NCBI RefSeq assembly: GCF_900243745.1
Contig: NZ_LT984798.1
Span: 186,001-250,000, forward strand
Reading direction: 5' to 3'
Origin: Desulfovibrio sp. G11
GTDB taxonomy: Bacteria; Desulfobacterota; Desulfovibrionia; Desulfovibrionales; Desulfovibrionaceae
DNA length: 64,000 nt
Shown: positions 27,809-37,257 of the stretch, piece by piece
How positions within the stretch are numbered: position 1 is the stretch's first letter
How the letters are laid out: every line of letters begins with the position of its first letter
The notes under the pieces: model-generated
The model's database searches: none
The model's input: the letters and a program-made list of their open reading frames with translations, nothing else
Told to the model about the DNA's origin: nothing
Translations under genes and position numbers: made by a program

Positions 27809-28804
27809 CTATGGCCGCGCTGCCGCCTCCGGGGCAGGGGCGGTTGCCATATGCGGCATGTCAAGCGCATGCCGTCGGCCAGCACCTTCAATGGCCTGGC
27901 GGGCGGCGGCAAGATCCACACGATTCTTGTTGTCGTAGATACAGTAATCTTCCCGGACATCGGACGGGGTGAAGCCCGGCATGAGCACATTGGCCCCGGC
28001 CAGCAGGCCATCGCGCTGGCCGCTGGCGGCATCAACGGTAGCCAGTGCCGTAGTTGCAGGAATGTTGGCCCAGGGCAGGGCAATCCGCAGGACGGCCATG
28101 ACCCGCAGCGTCAAGGCCGCGCTGCCGCCGGCAGATTTTCCCAAAGGCGTATGAGCCTGCGGAATGAACGGTCCCACGCCGCACATGGCTACACGCAGAC
28201 GGCGCGCCAGCAGAATATCGTCAGCGAGGCTTTCGGGGCGCTGCCCCGGCAGCCCCACCATAAAACCAGAACCGCACTCATAACCGAGAGAAGCCAACGT
28301 GTGCAGGCAAGCGATGCGTTGCCGCAAATCATGGCCGGGATGCAGGGCAGCATAGAGCTTTGCATCGACTGTTTCGTGCTTGAGCAGATAACGCACGGCC
28401 CCGGCCTCTTTCCAGAGGGCGTAGGCCGCCGCCGGCTGCTCGCCCACACTCAGCGTCACCGGAAGGTCAGACCTGCTGCGGATATCGGCGATGACGCGGG
28501 CCAGCCACTCGGGCTTGACCGCATATTCACCCGATTGCAGCACAATGGTGTCGGCTCCGGCGGCGGCCGCCTCCGCGGCCGCTTCAAGTATGCGTTCCCG
28601 GGAAAGCGTATAGCGCTGCAGCCTGTGGTTGTCCGCCCGCAAGCCGCAGTAAAGGCAGTTGCGGCGGCAGTTGCTGGAAAACTCAACAAGACCGCGCACA
28701 TGCACATGAAAACCTTTTTCACTCTCCAGAACATGAGCGGCACGCAGGCGCAGTTCATGCCAGGGAGTGTTGAAAAGCAGGTCAAGAATGTCTTCGCGGC
28801 GCAT
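27809..28804 (-). CDS. hydE: [FeFe] hydrogenase H-cluster radical SAM maturase HydE
   Basis: 331 residues from the ATG at 28804, chosen because GGGAGG precedes it; the frame extends to 28888, overlapping hydG. The radical SAM cluster motif CRRNCLYC (CxxxCxxC) lies near residue 60, followed by GLRADN and GADTIVLQSGEY. TLSVGEQP and CGVGPFIPQAHTPL are typical of HydE. HydE acts on a cysteine-iron precursor during synthesis of the diiron subsite. It starts 25 nt downstream of the hydG stop. Confidence 0.94.
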   Translation of the reverse strand: MRREDILDLLFNTPWHELRLRAAHVLESEKGFHVHVRGLVEFSSNCRRNCLYCGLRADNHRLQRYTLSRERILEAAAEAAAAGADTIVLQSGEYAVKPEWLARVIADIRSRSDLPVTLSVGEQPAAAYALWKEAGAVRYLLKHETVDAKLYAALHPGHDLRQRIACLHTLASLGYECGSGFMVGLPGQRPESLADDILLARRLRVAMCGVGPFIPQAHTPLGKSAGGSAALTLRVMAVLRIALPWANIPATTALATVDAASGQRDGLLAGANVLMPGFTPSDVREDYCIYDNKNRVDLAAARQAIEGAGRRHALDMPHMATAPAPEAAARP

Positions 28805-28829
28805 GAATCCTCCCGGAGGCGGCGACGTA

Positions 28830-30233
28830 TCAGCAGTACACATCCCTCTGGCCGGAACGGACCTTGTCCAGCAGCTTTTCCGATACACGCCGTGTACGCT
28901 CCTCCATGCCGCTCAGGGTGGCGGCAATGGCCCCCTCCCCTGCCAGACGCGCTTCGTCAGTGGCATAGTCAAGCAGGTACTCTTCAAAGGTGGAAAGCGC
29001 ATTGGGAGCGCACTTGGCCTTGATAAGGCCCGGCTTTGCCAGATCCATAAAATCTTTGCCCGTGCGCCCGAGGCGGTAGCAACCTGTGCAGAAAGAGGGG
29101 ATGAAGCCGTGTGCGCCAAGGTCCTGCACCACTTCTGCAAGGCTTCTGTGGTCGCCGAGCTGAAACTGTGCGGCCTCAAACTGGCTTTCTTCGCTATATC
29201 CGCCGGGATTGGTGCGGCTGCCCGCCGAAATCTGCGAAACGCCCAGTTCCAGTGTCAGGCTGCGTATGGCGGCGCTTTCGCGGGTGGACATGATAATACC
29301 CGTATACGGTACAGCCAGACGCAGAATGGCCACCAGCTTGAGAAAATCCCTGTCGCTGACGGCGTGGGGCGGGCTGGAAGCAAGGTCAGAACCAACGGCA
29401 GGCTCTATACGGGGAACGCTTATGGTGTGGCAGCCAACGCCAAAGCGCTCTTCAAGATGGGCAATGTGCTGCATGAGAGCCAAAGTTTCATAACGCCAGT
29501 CATAAAGACCGTAGAGCAGCCCCATGCCGACATCATCAATGCCCGCCAGCATGGCGCGGTCAAAGGACGATGCGCGCCAGTCCAGATCACTCTTGGGACC
29601 GGAGAGATGCATCTGCCTGTAGGTCGGCCGATGATAGGTTTCCTGAAACAGCTGGAACGTGCCGATATTGTGCTCTTTAAGACTGCGAAAATCGTCCACG
29701 GAAAGCGGCGCAAGGTTCACGTTGACCCGCCGGATGCAGCTCTCGCCCTCACGCACGTCGTAAATGGCATCAATGGCGTCCAGAACATAATCAATGCCGC
29801 TGCCGGGGTAGGATTCTCCGGCCACCATCAGCACCCGCTTATGCCCCTGACGCAGTATCACCCTGGTTTCTTCTGCAATTTCAGCCACGTTCAAGGCACG
29901 ACGCGACACAGCCCTGTTTGACTTGCGAAACGCGCAATACAGACATTCATTGGAACAAAGATTGGAAATATACAATGGCGCGAAAAGCACGATGCGGTTG
30001 CCGTAAATCTCCTCTTTAACAGCCTTGGCCGCCAGATACAGCTCTGAGGTAAGCTCGGGAGAAGAAATGCCCATCAGTACAGCCACATCCTGCAAGGAAA
30101 GGCCTTTCAGCTCTTTGCCCCTGGCGAGAACGTCACGCACCTTGGCGGCGTTCTCCTGACTACAGGACGCAAGAATTTTTTCTATCTTCTCTCCGTCCAG
30201 CCAGGTGGCCTTGGTGTCAGCGGCATTTTCCAC
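28830..30233 (-). CDS. hydG: [FeFe] hydrogenase H-cluster radical SAM maturase HydG
   Basis: 467 residues if translation starts at the GTG at 30233, which has GGGGGA upstream; a GTG at 30272 would add 13 residues but has no ribosome-binding site. The SAM cluster motif CSNECLYC is near residue 100. The auxiliary cluster motif is CTGC followed 22 residues later by Cys (GLIKAKC). HydG cleaves tyrosine to yield CO and cyanide ligands for the H-cluster. First gene of the hydGEABF group. Confidence 0.95.
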   Translation of the reverse strand: MENAADTKATWLDGEKIEKILASCSQENAAKVRDVLARGKELKGLSLQDVAVLMGISSPELTSELYLAAKAVKEEIYGNRIVLFAPLYISNLCSNECLYCAFRKSNRAVSRRALNVAEIAEETRVILRQGHKRVLMVAGESYPGSGIDYVLDAIDAIYDVREGESCIRRVNVNLAPLSVDDFRSLKEHNIGTFQLFQETYHRPTYRQMHLSGPKSDLDWRASSFDRAMLAGIDDVGMGLLYGLYDWRYETLALMQHIAHLEERFGVGCHTISVPRIEPAVGSDLASSPPHAVSDRDFLKLVAILRLAVPYTGIIMSTRESAAIRSLTLELGVSQISAGSRTNPGGYSEESQFEAAQFQLGDHRSLAEVVQDLGAHGFIPSFCTGCYRLGRTGKDFMDLAKPGLIKAKCAPNALSTFEEYLLDYATDEARLAGEGAIAATLSGMEERTRRVSEKLLDKVRSGQRDVYC

Positions 30234-31064
30234 GTCTTCCCCCTTGCGCGCCCAGGCTGCCCGTTCACGCACACATTTTCGTAGTGAAGCAGTGACGGAC
30301 AGGCATCGGCTTCAGTTTAGTGTTATCTTTTATAAAAATGTAACACCAATGATTGTAAAAAAACCTACCCTACGGCAGGAAAAACGGCAGCATGTCTGCG
30401 ACAAATAACCGCTGCACTACAAGCGGTATTTTGAACAATATGGGACGACGGGAAAAACCTACGCCTCTGTGTTACTTTTGTCAATTACGTGCTACAAAAA
30501 ATTACACTCTGCATACCGTTCAAACCCCGATTTATTTGTGAACCGTGATTTTCGCACATCGTAAGCTTGGCCGCGGCAAATTTTCCGATCCGCAACGGTT
30601 GCGCCAGTTACTGTTCCACTTCATATCAACCACAAAGTATGCTCCGTCATACAATCTGCACATGGATCGGGTGCAAAACTGCACGCAAGTTGATCCAGAT
30701 CAAAATATAATAAAAACAGTTAGATATATAAATATTTATTCATATGCAGCACACATGACATCTCGGCATAATCAATCACAGAGCATACTTTTATGTATAT
30801 GGGAATATACTGATTGTACAACCAGCTAATAGCACCGCAACAATTATATAAAAACAGGCATATCAATAATATTTGCAGGCATAAAAACTAAAATAACATG
30901 TAAATTATTAAAATTTTTATTTATCGATATATCATAAAGATGCAATCTATTTTTTCTTAGCAAGACATACCGGTGAAAAAAAGAATTTAGTTGCACAAAA
31001 ACGTAAACGTATGCTCTTATCGTATAACGTACAAAAAATATTCAATCTGTCAGCTCAACATTAT
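30234..31064. other. AT-rich region upstream of hydG, no gene supported
   Basis: About 830 nt of low GC content between hydG and the insertion-sequence island. A 94-codon frame at 30545-30829 has no family-like sequence, no start signal and poor codon use. The half nearest hydG contains a symmetric motif described separately; the far half is simple AT-rich sequence, perhaps a horizontally acquired flank. Confidence 0.5.
30320..30346. promoter_or_regulatory. Candidate operator upstream of hydG
   Basis: GTGTTA at 30320-30325 and TAACAC at 30341-30346 form a perfect 6-bp inverted repeat with 15-nt AT-rich spacer. A related pair in direct orientation, GTGTTAC at 30469-30475 and GTGCTAC at 30489-30495, follows about 125 nt further out. 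The repeated motif about 90 and 240 nt upstream of hydG suggests a transcription factor site; no factor can be named. Confidence 0.35.
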
Positions 31065-31081
31065 AAAACGCGGTTTCAAGT

Positions 31082-31378
31082 TCAAAGTGCAACACCCAGT
31101 CCTTGGGTATTGGCGTCTTCTAAAAAAACTTCATAGGGTGTCTTAAACCCAAGGCATTTTCTAGGCCGCCAGTTCAAGCGGCACATTGCCGCTATGATCT
31201 CATCTTGCGTGACCGATGCCAAGCTTACCCCCTTGGGGAAGTATTGGCGTAGAAGGCCATTGGAGTTCTCGTTCAAGCCACGCTCCCACGAATGGTAGGG
31301 GTGCGCAAAAAATCCCTGAGCCTCGAGTGTAGCTGACACATCGGCATGGTAGCTGAACTCCTTGCCGTTATCATAGGT
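31082..31378 (-). pseudogene. IS30-family transposase, 3' remnant
   Basis: About 99 codons of the C-terminal catalytic part remain (TYDNGKEFSYHADVSATL, FAHPYHSWERGLNENSNGLLRQYFPKG, the DDE-domain end with its Glu in WERG.NEN). It is cut at 31378 by the end of the ISL3-family element, so the N-terminal two thirds are missing and not found on the other side. The frame entering from the ISL3 end supplies about 20 foreign codons. The terminal repeat of the IS30 element probably lies at about 31065-31095. Confidence 0.88.
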
Positions 31379-32705
31379 GGCTCTTCCGGGTTTTCCGTGG
31401 GTAGCTGATCTGCTAATGTCCTTCCCGGAGGGCACCAATGAAGGATACGGACCTATATTTTCGGATTCTCGGGCTGACCGAGCCCTGGTTTGTTGAGGCT
31501 GTTGAACTGGACACGGCGGAAGGTCGGGTAGACATCCGCGTGGAGCATGGTCCTGGTGTTCGCTGGTTTTGCCCTACTTGTGGTCGAGAGCTGGCTTGCC
31601 GCGACCATGCCGAGCCTCGTGTCTGGCGCCATCTGGACACGTGCCAGTTCAAGACGTTCCTGCATGCTCGGATTCCCCGAGTGGACTGCCCCGAGCATGG
31701 CGTCCTTCAGGTCAACGTGCCTTGGGCCGAGTCCAAGGCACGTTTCACCATATTGATGGAGCGATTGATCATCGACGTGCTGACCGAGTGCGCCACCGTA
31801 ACAGGAGCGCGGCGCATCCTGCGCATCACCTGGGACGAAGCATGGGGTGTCATGGAAAGGGCGGTGCGCCGGGGCCGGGAGCGCAAGCAATCGAATCCCT
31901 CGCGGTATCTTGGCGTTGACGAGAAGGCATTCCGCAAGGGGCACGACTATGTGACCGTGGTTTGTGATCTGATCGGCAGCACGGTGGAGTATGTGGCCGA
32001 CGAGCGTAAGGCCGAAAGCCTTGAGGGGTACTACCTTCAGTTCACCAAGGCGCAGTTGGAGCGGATCAAGGCCGTGGCCATGGACATGTGGGAGCCCTAT
32101 TTTAAAGCTACGCTCAAACATGTGCCGGACGCGGCGGGGAAAATCGTTCACGATCGGTTCCACGTCATGAAACACGTAGGCGAGGCTGTGGACCGGGTAC
32201 GCAAGCAAGAGCACCGCGAACTCACAAGTCAGGATGACCATCGACTCAAGGGCACGAAATTCCTCTGGCTATACCGGGAGGAGAATCTGCCGGACAAACA
32301 CCGGCCAGCCCTGGAGGCCTTGAAGACAGCGAACCTCAAGGTGGCCAAGGCCTGGGCCATGAAGGAAAGCCTGAACGACGTCTGGAAGTACCTGAGCACG
32401 GGATGGGCCAGACGTTTTGTGAAGCGATGGCTGGTCTGGGTGAACAGGTCAGATCTTGCCCCAATGCGCAAAGTGGGCGGACTGATTCAGAGACATCTTG
32501 AGAACATCCTGACCTTCTGCCGCCACAGGATCACCAACGGCGTGGCCGAGGGCCTCAACAGCAAGATCATGGCCATCAAGAGGAAGGCTTGCGGTTATAG
32601 GAACCGGGAGCATTTCAAGACAGCCATCTACTTCTTCTGTGGCGGTCTAAACCTCTACCCGGCCAGTTCCTGACAGGGGTTACCCACGGAAAACCCGGAA
32701 GAACC
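31379..32705 (+). mobile_element. Complete ISL3-family insertion sequence
   Basis: Bounded by inverted repeats: GGCTCTTCCGGGTTTTCCGT from 31379 and, on the other strand, GGTTCTTCCGGGTTTTCCGT ending at 32705, continuing identically for GGGTA. One transposase gene inside. The 8 bases outside each end (TCATAGGT on the left, ACAAATTT on the right) do not match, so no target duplication is seen. The left end lies in an IS30 remnant and the right end in cas3, which implies a deletion or recombination after insertion. Confidence 0.9.
31438..32673 (+). CDS. ISL3-family transposase
   Basis: 411 residues. N-terminal zinc-finger region with CPTC and a second pair in VDCPEHG, then a helix-turn-helix and a DDE catalytic core (YLGVDEKAFRKGHDYVTVVCDL, AVAMDMWEPY, HDRFHVMKHV, and a late ITNGVAEGLNSKIMAIKRKACGYRN carrying the catalytic Glu). 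All motifs look intact, so the element is probably functional. GGAGG precedes the ATG by 7 nt. Confidence 0.95.
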   Translation: MKDTDLYFRILGLTEPWFVEAVELDTAEGRVDIRVEHGPGVRWFCPTCGRELACRDHAEPRVWRHLDTCQFKTFLHARIPRVDCPEHGVLQVNVPWAESKARFTILMERLIIDVLTECATVTGARRILRITWDEAWGVMERAVRRGRERKQSNPSRYLGVDEKAFRKGHDYVTVVCDLIGSTVEYVADERKAESLEGYYLQFTKAQLERIKAVAMDMWEPYFKATLKHVPDAAGKIVHDRFHVMKHVGEAVDRVRKQEHRELTSQDDHRLKGTKFLWLYREENLPDKHRPALEALKTANLKVAKAWAMKESLNDVWKYLSTGWARRFVKRWLVWVNRSDLAPMRKVGGLIQRHLENILTFCRHRITNGVAEGLNSKIMAIKRKACGYRNREHFKTAIYFFCGGLNLYPASS

Positions 32706-35192
32706 ACAAATTTTTATCCAGTGCATCAGATTATAACCAGATAAAAATTTTGACTTTTCTGGATTTTTCACCAAACGGTAGTCAGGAATCCTGACTGCGT
32801 TACGGTGCAGTTTGCGAGCCGTATCCTTACGAAAGTCCTTGTCATTGGCATTAACAACACTGCCATCAAGCAGTGTTATCTGATTTTTTACATTACTACG
32901 GTACATAACGAAACCGTATTCCTGATGGTCTGAAAGCCTTGTGGGCGCGTATTCTTCTACATCAGTACCAGCGAGTCGCCATATATCCGTGTTAATTTGC
33001 GCCTGCATCTTCATGGCTGCACTTTTACCAAACTGCGCGTCATACAGTTCCTGCAATGCTTCCGTCAGAAATTCAGGTTCTGTGTATGTTGCATATATGA
33101 ACCTGCGGATGTCGTCCGGGAGCGTTACCGATGCAGCCTTGCCCCACACCTCAAGTGTGCGCAATAAAATGAACGGATCGTACACCTTGGCTTTGCTGCC
33201 CAGCGCTTTTGTAATTGCAGGCGCGCTCATACCCAGCAGATCTGTCAGGGAAAAATTCTCGGCAATAATATGCATGCAGGGATGGGGAACCGGGCGGTCG
33301 CGTCGTGTATGCCGCCATAACCTGCCCATACGTTGCAGCAGCATGTCAGTGGGGGCCAGCTCCGTGAACAGCACATCGGCATCCAGGTCCACGCTCTGCT
33401 CCACAATCTGCGTAGAGACGAGAATACATCCGCGCTGCCGCTGCCCTTTCTTGCCCAGGCGCTGCATCCATTCCGTTTCACGCTCTTCGCGCATAAAGAA
33501 CGGCAGTCGGGCATGCAGAATGCCCATGTCTGCCTGGCAGTCTGTAACTGCTGCATGAGCTTGTATATTGCGAAACGTCTCCTGAGCATTGGCAACCGTA
33601 TTGCAGACCCAAAGCACCTGGCCGCCCGAGGCTGCAATGTCGATTGTGCGGCTGATGGCGCCCTGTAGTGGCTGAAAATCCACATGAACAGTGTGTGAAG
33701 GCGGCGGCGTACAAGGGATAACCTGCACGGTATCCTGATCATGGGCGCGCCCGCTGATGCAGGGATATGGCAGACTGTCCTCCTCTGCATCCATGCTGGA
33801 AACAGGGCTGTGTGACTGCAAAAGCGCCGAACGGGCTGAGCCGGAAAGCGTGGCGGAAAGGATAATGACCGTTGATCCAAGATCAGCAAGAACCCTGCAA
33901 AGCTGCTGTATGATGGCTCTTGTGTAGTGATCATAGCTGTGCACTTCGTCCAGAATGACCACTTTGCCCAGAAGGGCAAGCCTGCGAAGGGCAAAGTGTT
34001 TTACCGCCAGCGCGGCCAGCATGGCCTGATCTGCCGTGCCCACCCCCACGGGAGCGAGCAACGCCCGGCGGGACGAACAGAACCAGCGCAAGGGATCGGC
34101 ACCGGAGCCTGCTTTTGGATCTGCGGCGGAATCATCAGACAGTTGCTGCTGCTCTGGCATGGCAAGCGTGTCATCCAGGAGCCATGAGTTGCCGTGGATC
34201 AACTGCACCCTTTGCGCAGTCGGCGATATTCGCAGTATGAATTCCAGTACCCGTTCATAAATCCTGTTGCTTGTGGCCTGTGTGGGCAGGCCAAAATACA
34301 GCCCACGCGCCTTGCCCTGCTCCATAAGCTTGTAGGCAGCCATAAGCGCAGCCTCTGTTTTACCCATGCCCATAGGCGCTTCAATGACATAAATCCCCGG
34401 CTCCGTAATATTGCACCATGCGGCGACCTGCATGGGGTACGGTGAGCAGCCGAAGATATCTTCAAAGCTCAGGCCGGTGCGTATTTCAAGTGGAGCAAAA
34501 CCAAGACTGCCAACAACATCATGAGCCACTCTGGCGATCTGCTCATCAGCTATGGGCGCAAGCGTAGGGTTTGCAGGGAAATGGTGCTCGTCAGAAGCTA
34601 TCCAGTCCGCAAGAACCAGGAGTCCTGCTGAGGCGTAAAGACTGGCGCTTGCACCCGTAACAGGCGGCAGCTCTGTATTGGCATGCTGTTCCCATTGATA
34701 GGCAACAAAATTCAGCTCTTCCCGCAGCCAGTCGACTGATGGGGATGGGGCCAGGCAAGGTGGTGAAACCTGTCCGTAATGATGCGGTTTTGCCTTGGCC
34801 CATTTGCCGTGATGTGCGCCCACGATGGCGCTCCACAGGGAGTACGACTCTGACAGAAGCCCCTTTTGTTGCCAAAAATAATCAAGAATTTCCTGTGAAA
34901 GGCAGGCATGTGTCGTAGTAAAACTGGGCCACGCATTGTTTGCGGCCTCTCTGGCAAGACCGTTCTGCTCAAGCCACAAAAGGCATTTGCCCTGAAATTG
35001 CGGGCTGATTTTGCCGACATCATGTATGGATAGCAGAAAGGCAACAACAGCATGCAAATCTTGCCACTGCGGGGGAAACATGGCCCGTACAAGGCAGCGC
35101 CCCACAGCGCTGGCAAACCTGCCATGCAGGAGCACTGATATCCCCGGCAGATTTGAAGCATATGTTTTAGCCCAAAACGTATACTTTTCCAT
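32655..35192 (-). pseudogene. cas3: Type I CRISPR helicase-nuclease Cas3, 3' end replaced by ISL3 terminus
   Basis: Start at 35192 (GGAG upstream). HD nuclease domain: LHGRF, SIHDVGKISPQFQGK, GAHHGKW, LADW. Helicase: Walker A APMGMGKTEAAL, DEVHSYD box, SATLSG, VEQSVDLDADVLFTEL and QRMGRLWRH. The HD-helicase order fits type I-E-like Cas3. About 829 native codons remain to 32706; the last 16 codons (GSSGFSVGN...) and the stop come from the ISL3 inverted repeat, so the C-terminal domain is shortened, probably by some tens of residues. No other cas genes or repeats are in the window. Confidence 0.88.
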
Positions 35193-35366
35193 AAGTACTC
35201 CATACAAGGCGACCACAAGGCAACTCATAATAGAGCAATGCATTAATAGCAAATAGCCTATTGAATTGCTATATATGACTCATGATTACAGCAATCCTTG
35301 CAAAAACAGGATGGAATGTGCGTTTGAACAGCCTGAGAATGAAACAGATATCCTTTTACACAACTT

Positions 35367-35386
35367 CCGGAACAGATCTGTTCCGG
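35367..35386. promoter_or_regulatory. Perfect 20-bp palindrome upstream of cas3
   Basis: CCGGAACAGATCTGTTCCGG is a perfect palindrome 175 nt upstream of the cas3 start and 35 nt from the IS4 element. Without a loop it is a better candidate for a protein-binding site than for a terminator, although the transcript could fold. The rest of 35193-35420 contains no gene and no CRISPR repeat. Confidence 0.4.
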
Positions 35387-35420
35387 GAATGATCGGTTTT
35401 ATACATTTTACTGCCAATGT

Positions 35421-36668
35421 TGTCCGGTTAAGCACCCATAGCTAACAGGCTATAACTATAGGTGTTTATAGTTTTTCGTCTTCGTGGATTCAGAAGTTCT
35501 TCCAGAGAATCCTTGCCGAACAGATTCAAGCAAATGAGCTCGAAGAGTTGTTGCACCGACAGCCCAAGCTTGCTCAGGAATTTCTGATAGGCCAGGAGTA
35601 AATACACGGTCAGGGCCGTATAAATCTGGATGTGCACCGCATTCTCCGAGCGCCCGACAAAGCTTTTAATATGCAGATTTTGTTTGACTTCGCGGAAGAA
35701 TATTTCAATTTGCCAGCGTTCTTTATAGATATCAGCAATTGTCTTGGCGGACAGGCGGAAATGGTTGGTCAAAAATTCGTACCGTTTGCCGGTTTTCGCA
35801 TCGCGATAGCCGATTCTGCGTAGACGAGTGGTTTTTCCCCGGCTGCTCACGTCAATGATGTGATCGGACGTGACCCCGGTTTTCCGGTCTACGGCGCGGC
35901 GATCAACGAGCTTATAGGCAGCATTGCTCTTCAGTCGGGTTACGAAGAAAATGCCCTTCGCGGTCAACATGCGAAACCAGGAATAGCAGATATAGCCTTT
36001 ATCGAAGGTGACGATGGAACCCTTTGGCAATGAAAGACTTTTGGCCATGCGGCTTTCGTGGGTTTTGGCATTGTTGATATCGAGAAAAGCGGGAATGTAG
36101 CCATCGTGGTCAAGCACGGTATTTACTTTCACGCCAGCCTTGTTCCGCCGGAACGACGCCCAGGGAAAGATGGACAGGCATAGGCTGATGGTGGTGGCGT
36201 CCATGCTGTACAGCTTGCACTTGAAGCGGAATTTGTGACGAGGCGCACGAAGATGGCACAGGCCATACATTTCAGCGAACAGGTCTTTGAAAAATTCCAC
36301 AGGCCTTGAATTGTTGGCATCGGCAACCGTGGAACGCGCTACTGATTTCAAGCCGAGGTGATACAGCCGTCTCTTGGCCGCCTCCAAGGCGCGAAGCCCA
36401 TCGCGTAAAGAGCGCCTTGCAGCGAGTTGGATAAAGGCCATGACGGTGAATTGCTCCTTGAATCCAAATTGGCGTGAAGAGCGGCCAGTTTTGTGCTTGC
36501 GTTCGAGTTTTTCAAAAACATGTCCCGGTATCAGGGATAGCAGTTGAGAGAAGAGTGTAGTATGATGGCTCAAGTCCAAAATCTCCTTGTGTGGCAAGTT
36601 GTTGTGGTAACTTCTTATACCACATACTGCTGAGATTTTGGACTTTTTTGTTACCCCTTAGCCGGACA
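35421..36668 (-). mobile_element. Complete IS4-family insertion sequence
   Basis: The ends share TGTCCGGYTAAG in inverted orientation (35421-35432 and 36657-36668). The bases just outside are CAATGT on the left (35415-35420) and GCAATGT on the right (36669-36675), a possible 6-7 bp target duplication with one mismatch or offset. The exact tips are therefore not certain. About 1.25 kb with one transposase gene. Confidence 0.8.
35428..36597 (-). CDS. IS4-family transposase
   Basis: 389 residues. The N-terminal domain (TTLFSQLLSLIPGHVFEKLERKH, GRSSRQFGFKEQFTVMAF) is of DUF4372 type. The DDE core has SMDATTISLCLSIFPWA, IVTFDKGYI and DIYKERWQIEIFFREVKQNL, the Y-R-E-K signature of IS4. It looks complete, with no internal stop. 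AAGGAG precedes the start. Confidence 0.94.
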   Translation of the reverse strand: MPHKEILDLSHHTTLFSQLLSLIPGHVFEKLERKHKTGRSSRQFGFKEQFTVMAFIQLAARRSLRDGLRALEAAKRRLYHLGLKSVARSTVADANNSRPVEFFKDLFAEMYGLCHLRAPRHKFRFKCKLYSMDATTISLCLSIFPWASFRRNKAGVKVNTVLDHDGYIPAFLDINNAKTHESRMAKSLSLPKGSIVTFDKGYICYSWFRMLTAKGIFFVTRLKSNAAYKLVDRRAVDRKTGVTSDHIIDVSSRGKTTRLRRIGYRDAKTGKRYEFLTNHFRLSAKTIADIYKERWQIEIFFREVKQNLHIKSFVGRSENAVHIQIYTALTVYLLLAYQKFLSKLGLSVQQLFELICLNLFGKDSLEELLNPRRRKTINTYSYSLLAMGA

Positions 36669-37257
36669 GCAATGTTTTACTGCATAATATTATTAAACTA
36701 TTTGGCCGACATTCTTGATGCCCCATGTTCACCCCGGGGTATGGATAAAATAACAAATTTGAATATAGAAGAAGTTTCATTCCATCAACTTAGAGACAGC
36801 CCCTAGCAGCACATAATTAACTGAAGCAGCCTATAAAAATATCTCTTTGACGTCAGTGGGCTTCACCCCTCTGCGAACATCCGGGAATTCCACAGGGCAG
36901 GTACATTTGAGCATTTGTTTTTTGCCACTGTAATGGAGGCATAAGCCAGAGCAACGACAACAACCAGTTAACAACGAAATATCGTTATATTACGTTGAAA
37001 TTCGTGATATATTTACAGACAACATTTTTATTTTTTACGTAACTATATTATTTTTAAATATAAACAAAACAGGCTTACTTCTTGAATAAGGGAAGCACTA
37101 CATCTGCTCCTGTCTGGTTTTCAGGGGGCATATCTGGGAGATGGAGCAAGCAGATGGCGGACATCCGGCGCAAAGGCGTTTTGCCGTGCTTTTTTTATTG
37201 CGCCGCATGGTTGCTTTATCTGCTCGTACAACAACATTGAACTTTTGAGGTGTGATA
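36669..37257. other. Region upstream of dsrA
   Basis: About 590 nt, AT-rich, without a supported gene. It should contain the dsr promoter. Near dsrA, CATCTGCT at 37101-37108 and AGCAGATG at 37149-37156 form a spaced inverted repeat in the probable leader. The IS4 element lies at its far end, so distal regulatory sequence may have been altered. Confidence 0.45.

Noticed and set aside
27200-29023. 607-codon plus-strand frame over hydA/hydE
   Set aside because: Antisense shadow of two recognised genes.
30545-30829. 94-codon frame as a gene
   Set aside because: No family-like features, no start signal, and an AT-rich context where random frames occur.
35193-36668. CRISPR array next to cas3
   Set aside because: No direct repeat of 25-37 nt with spacers was seen between cas3 and dsrA.
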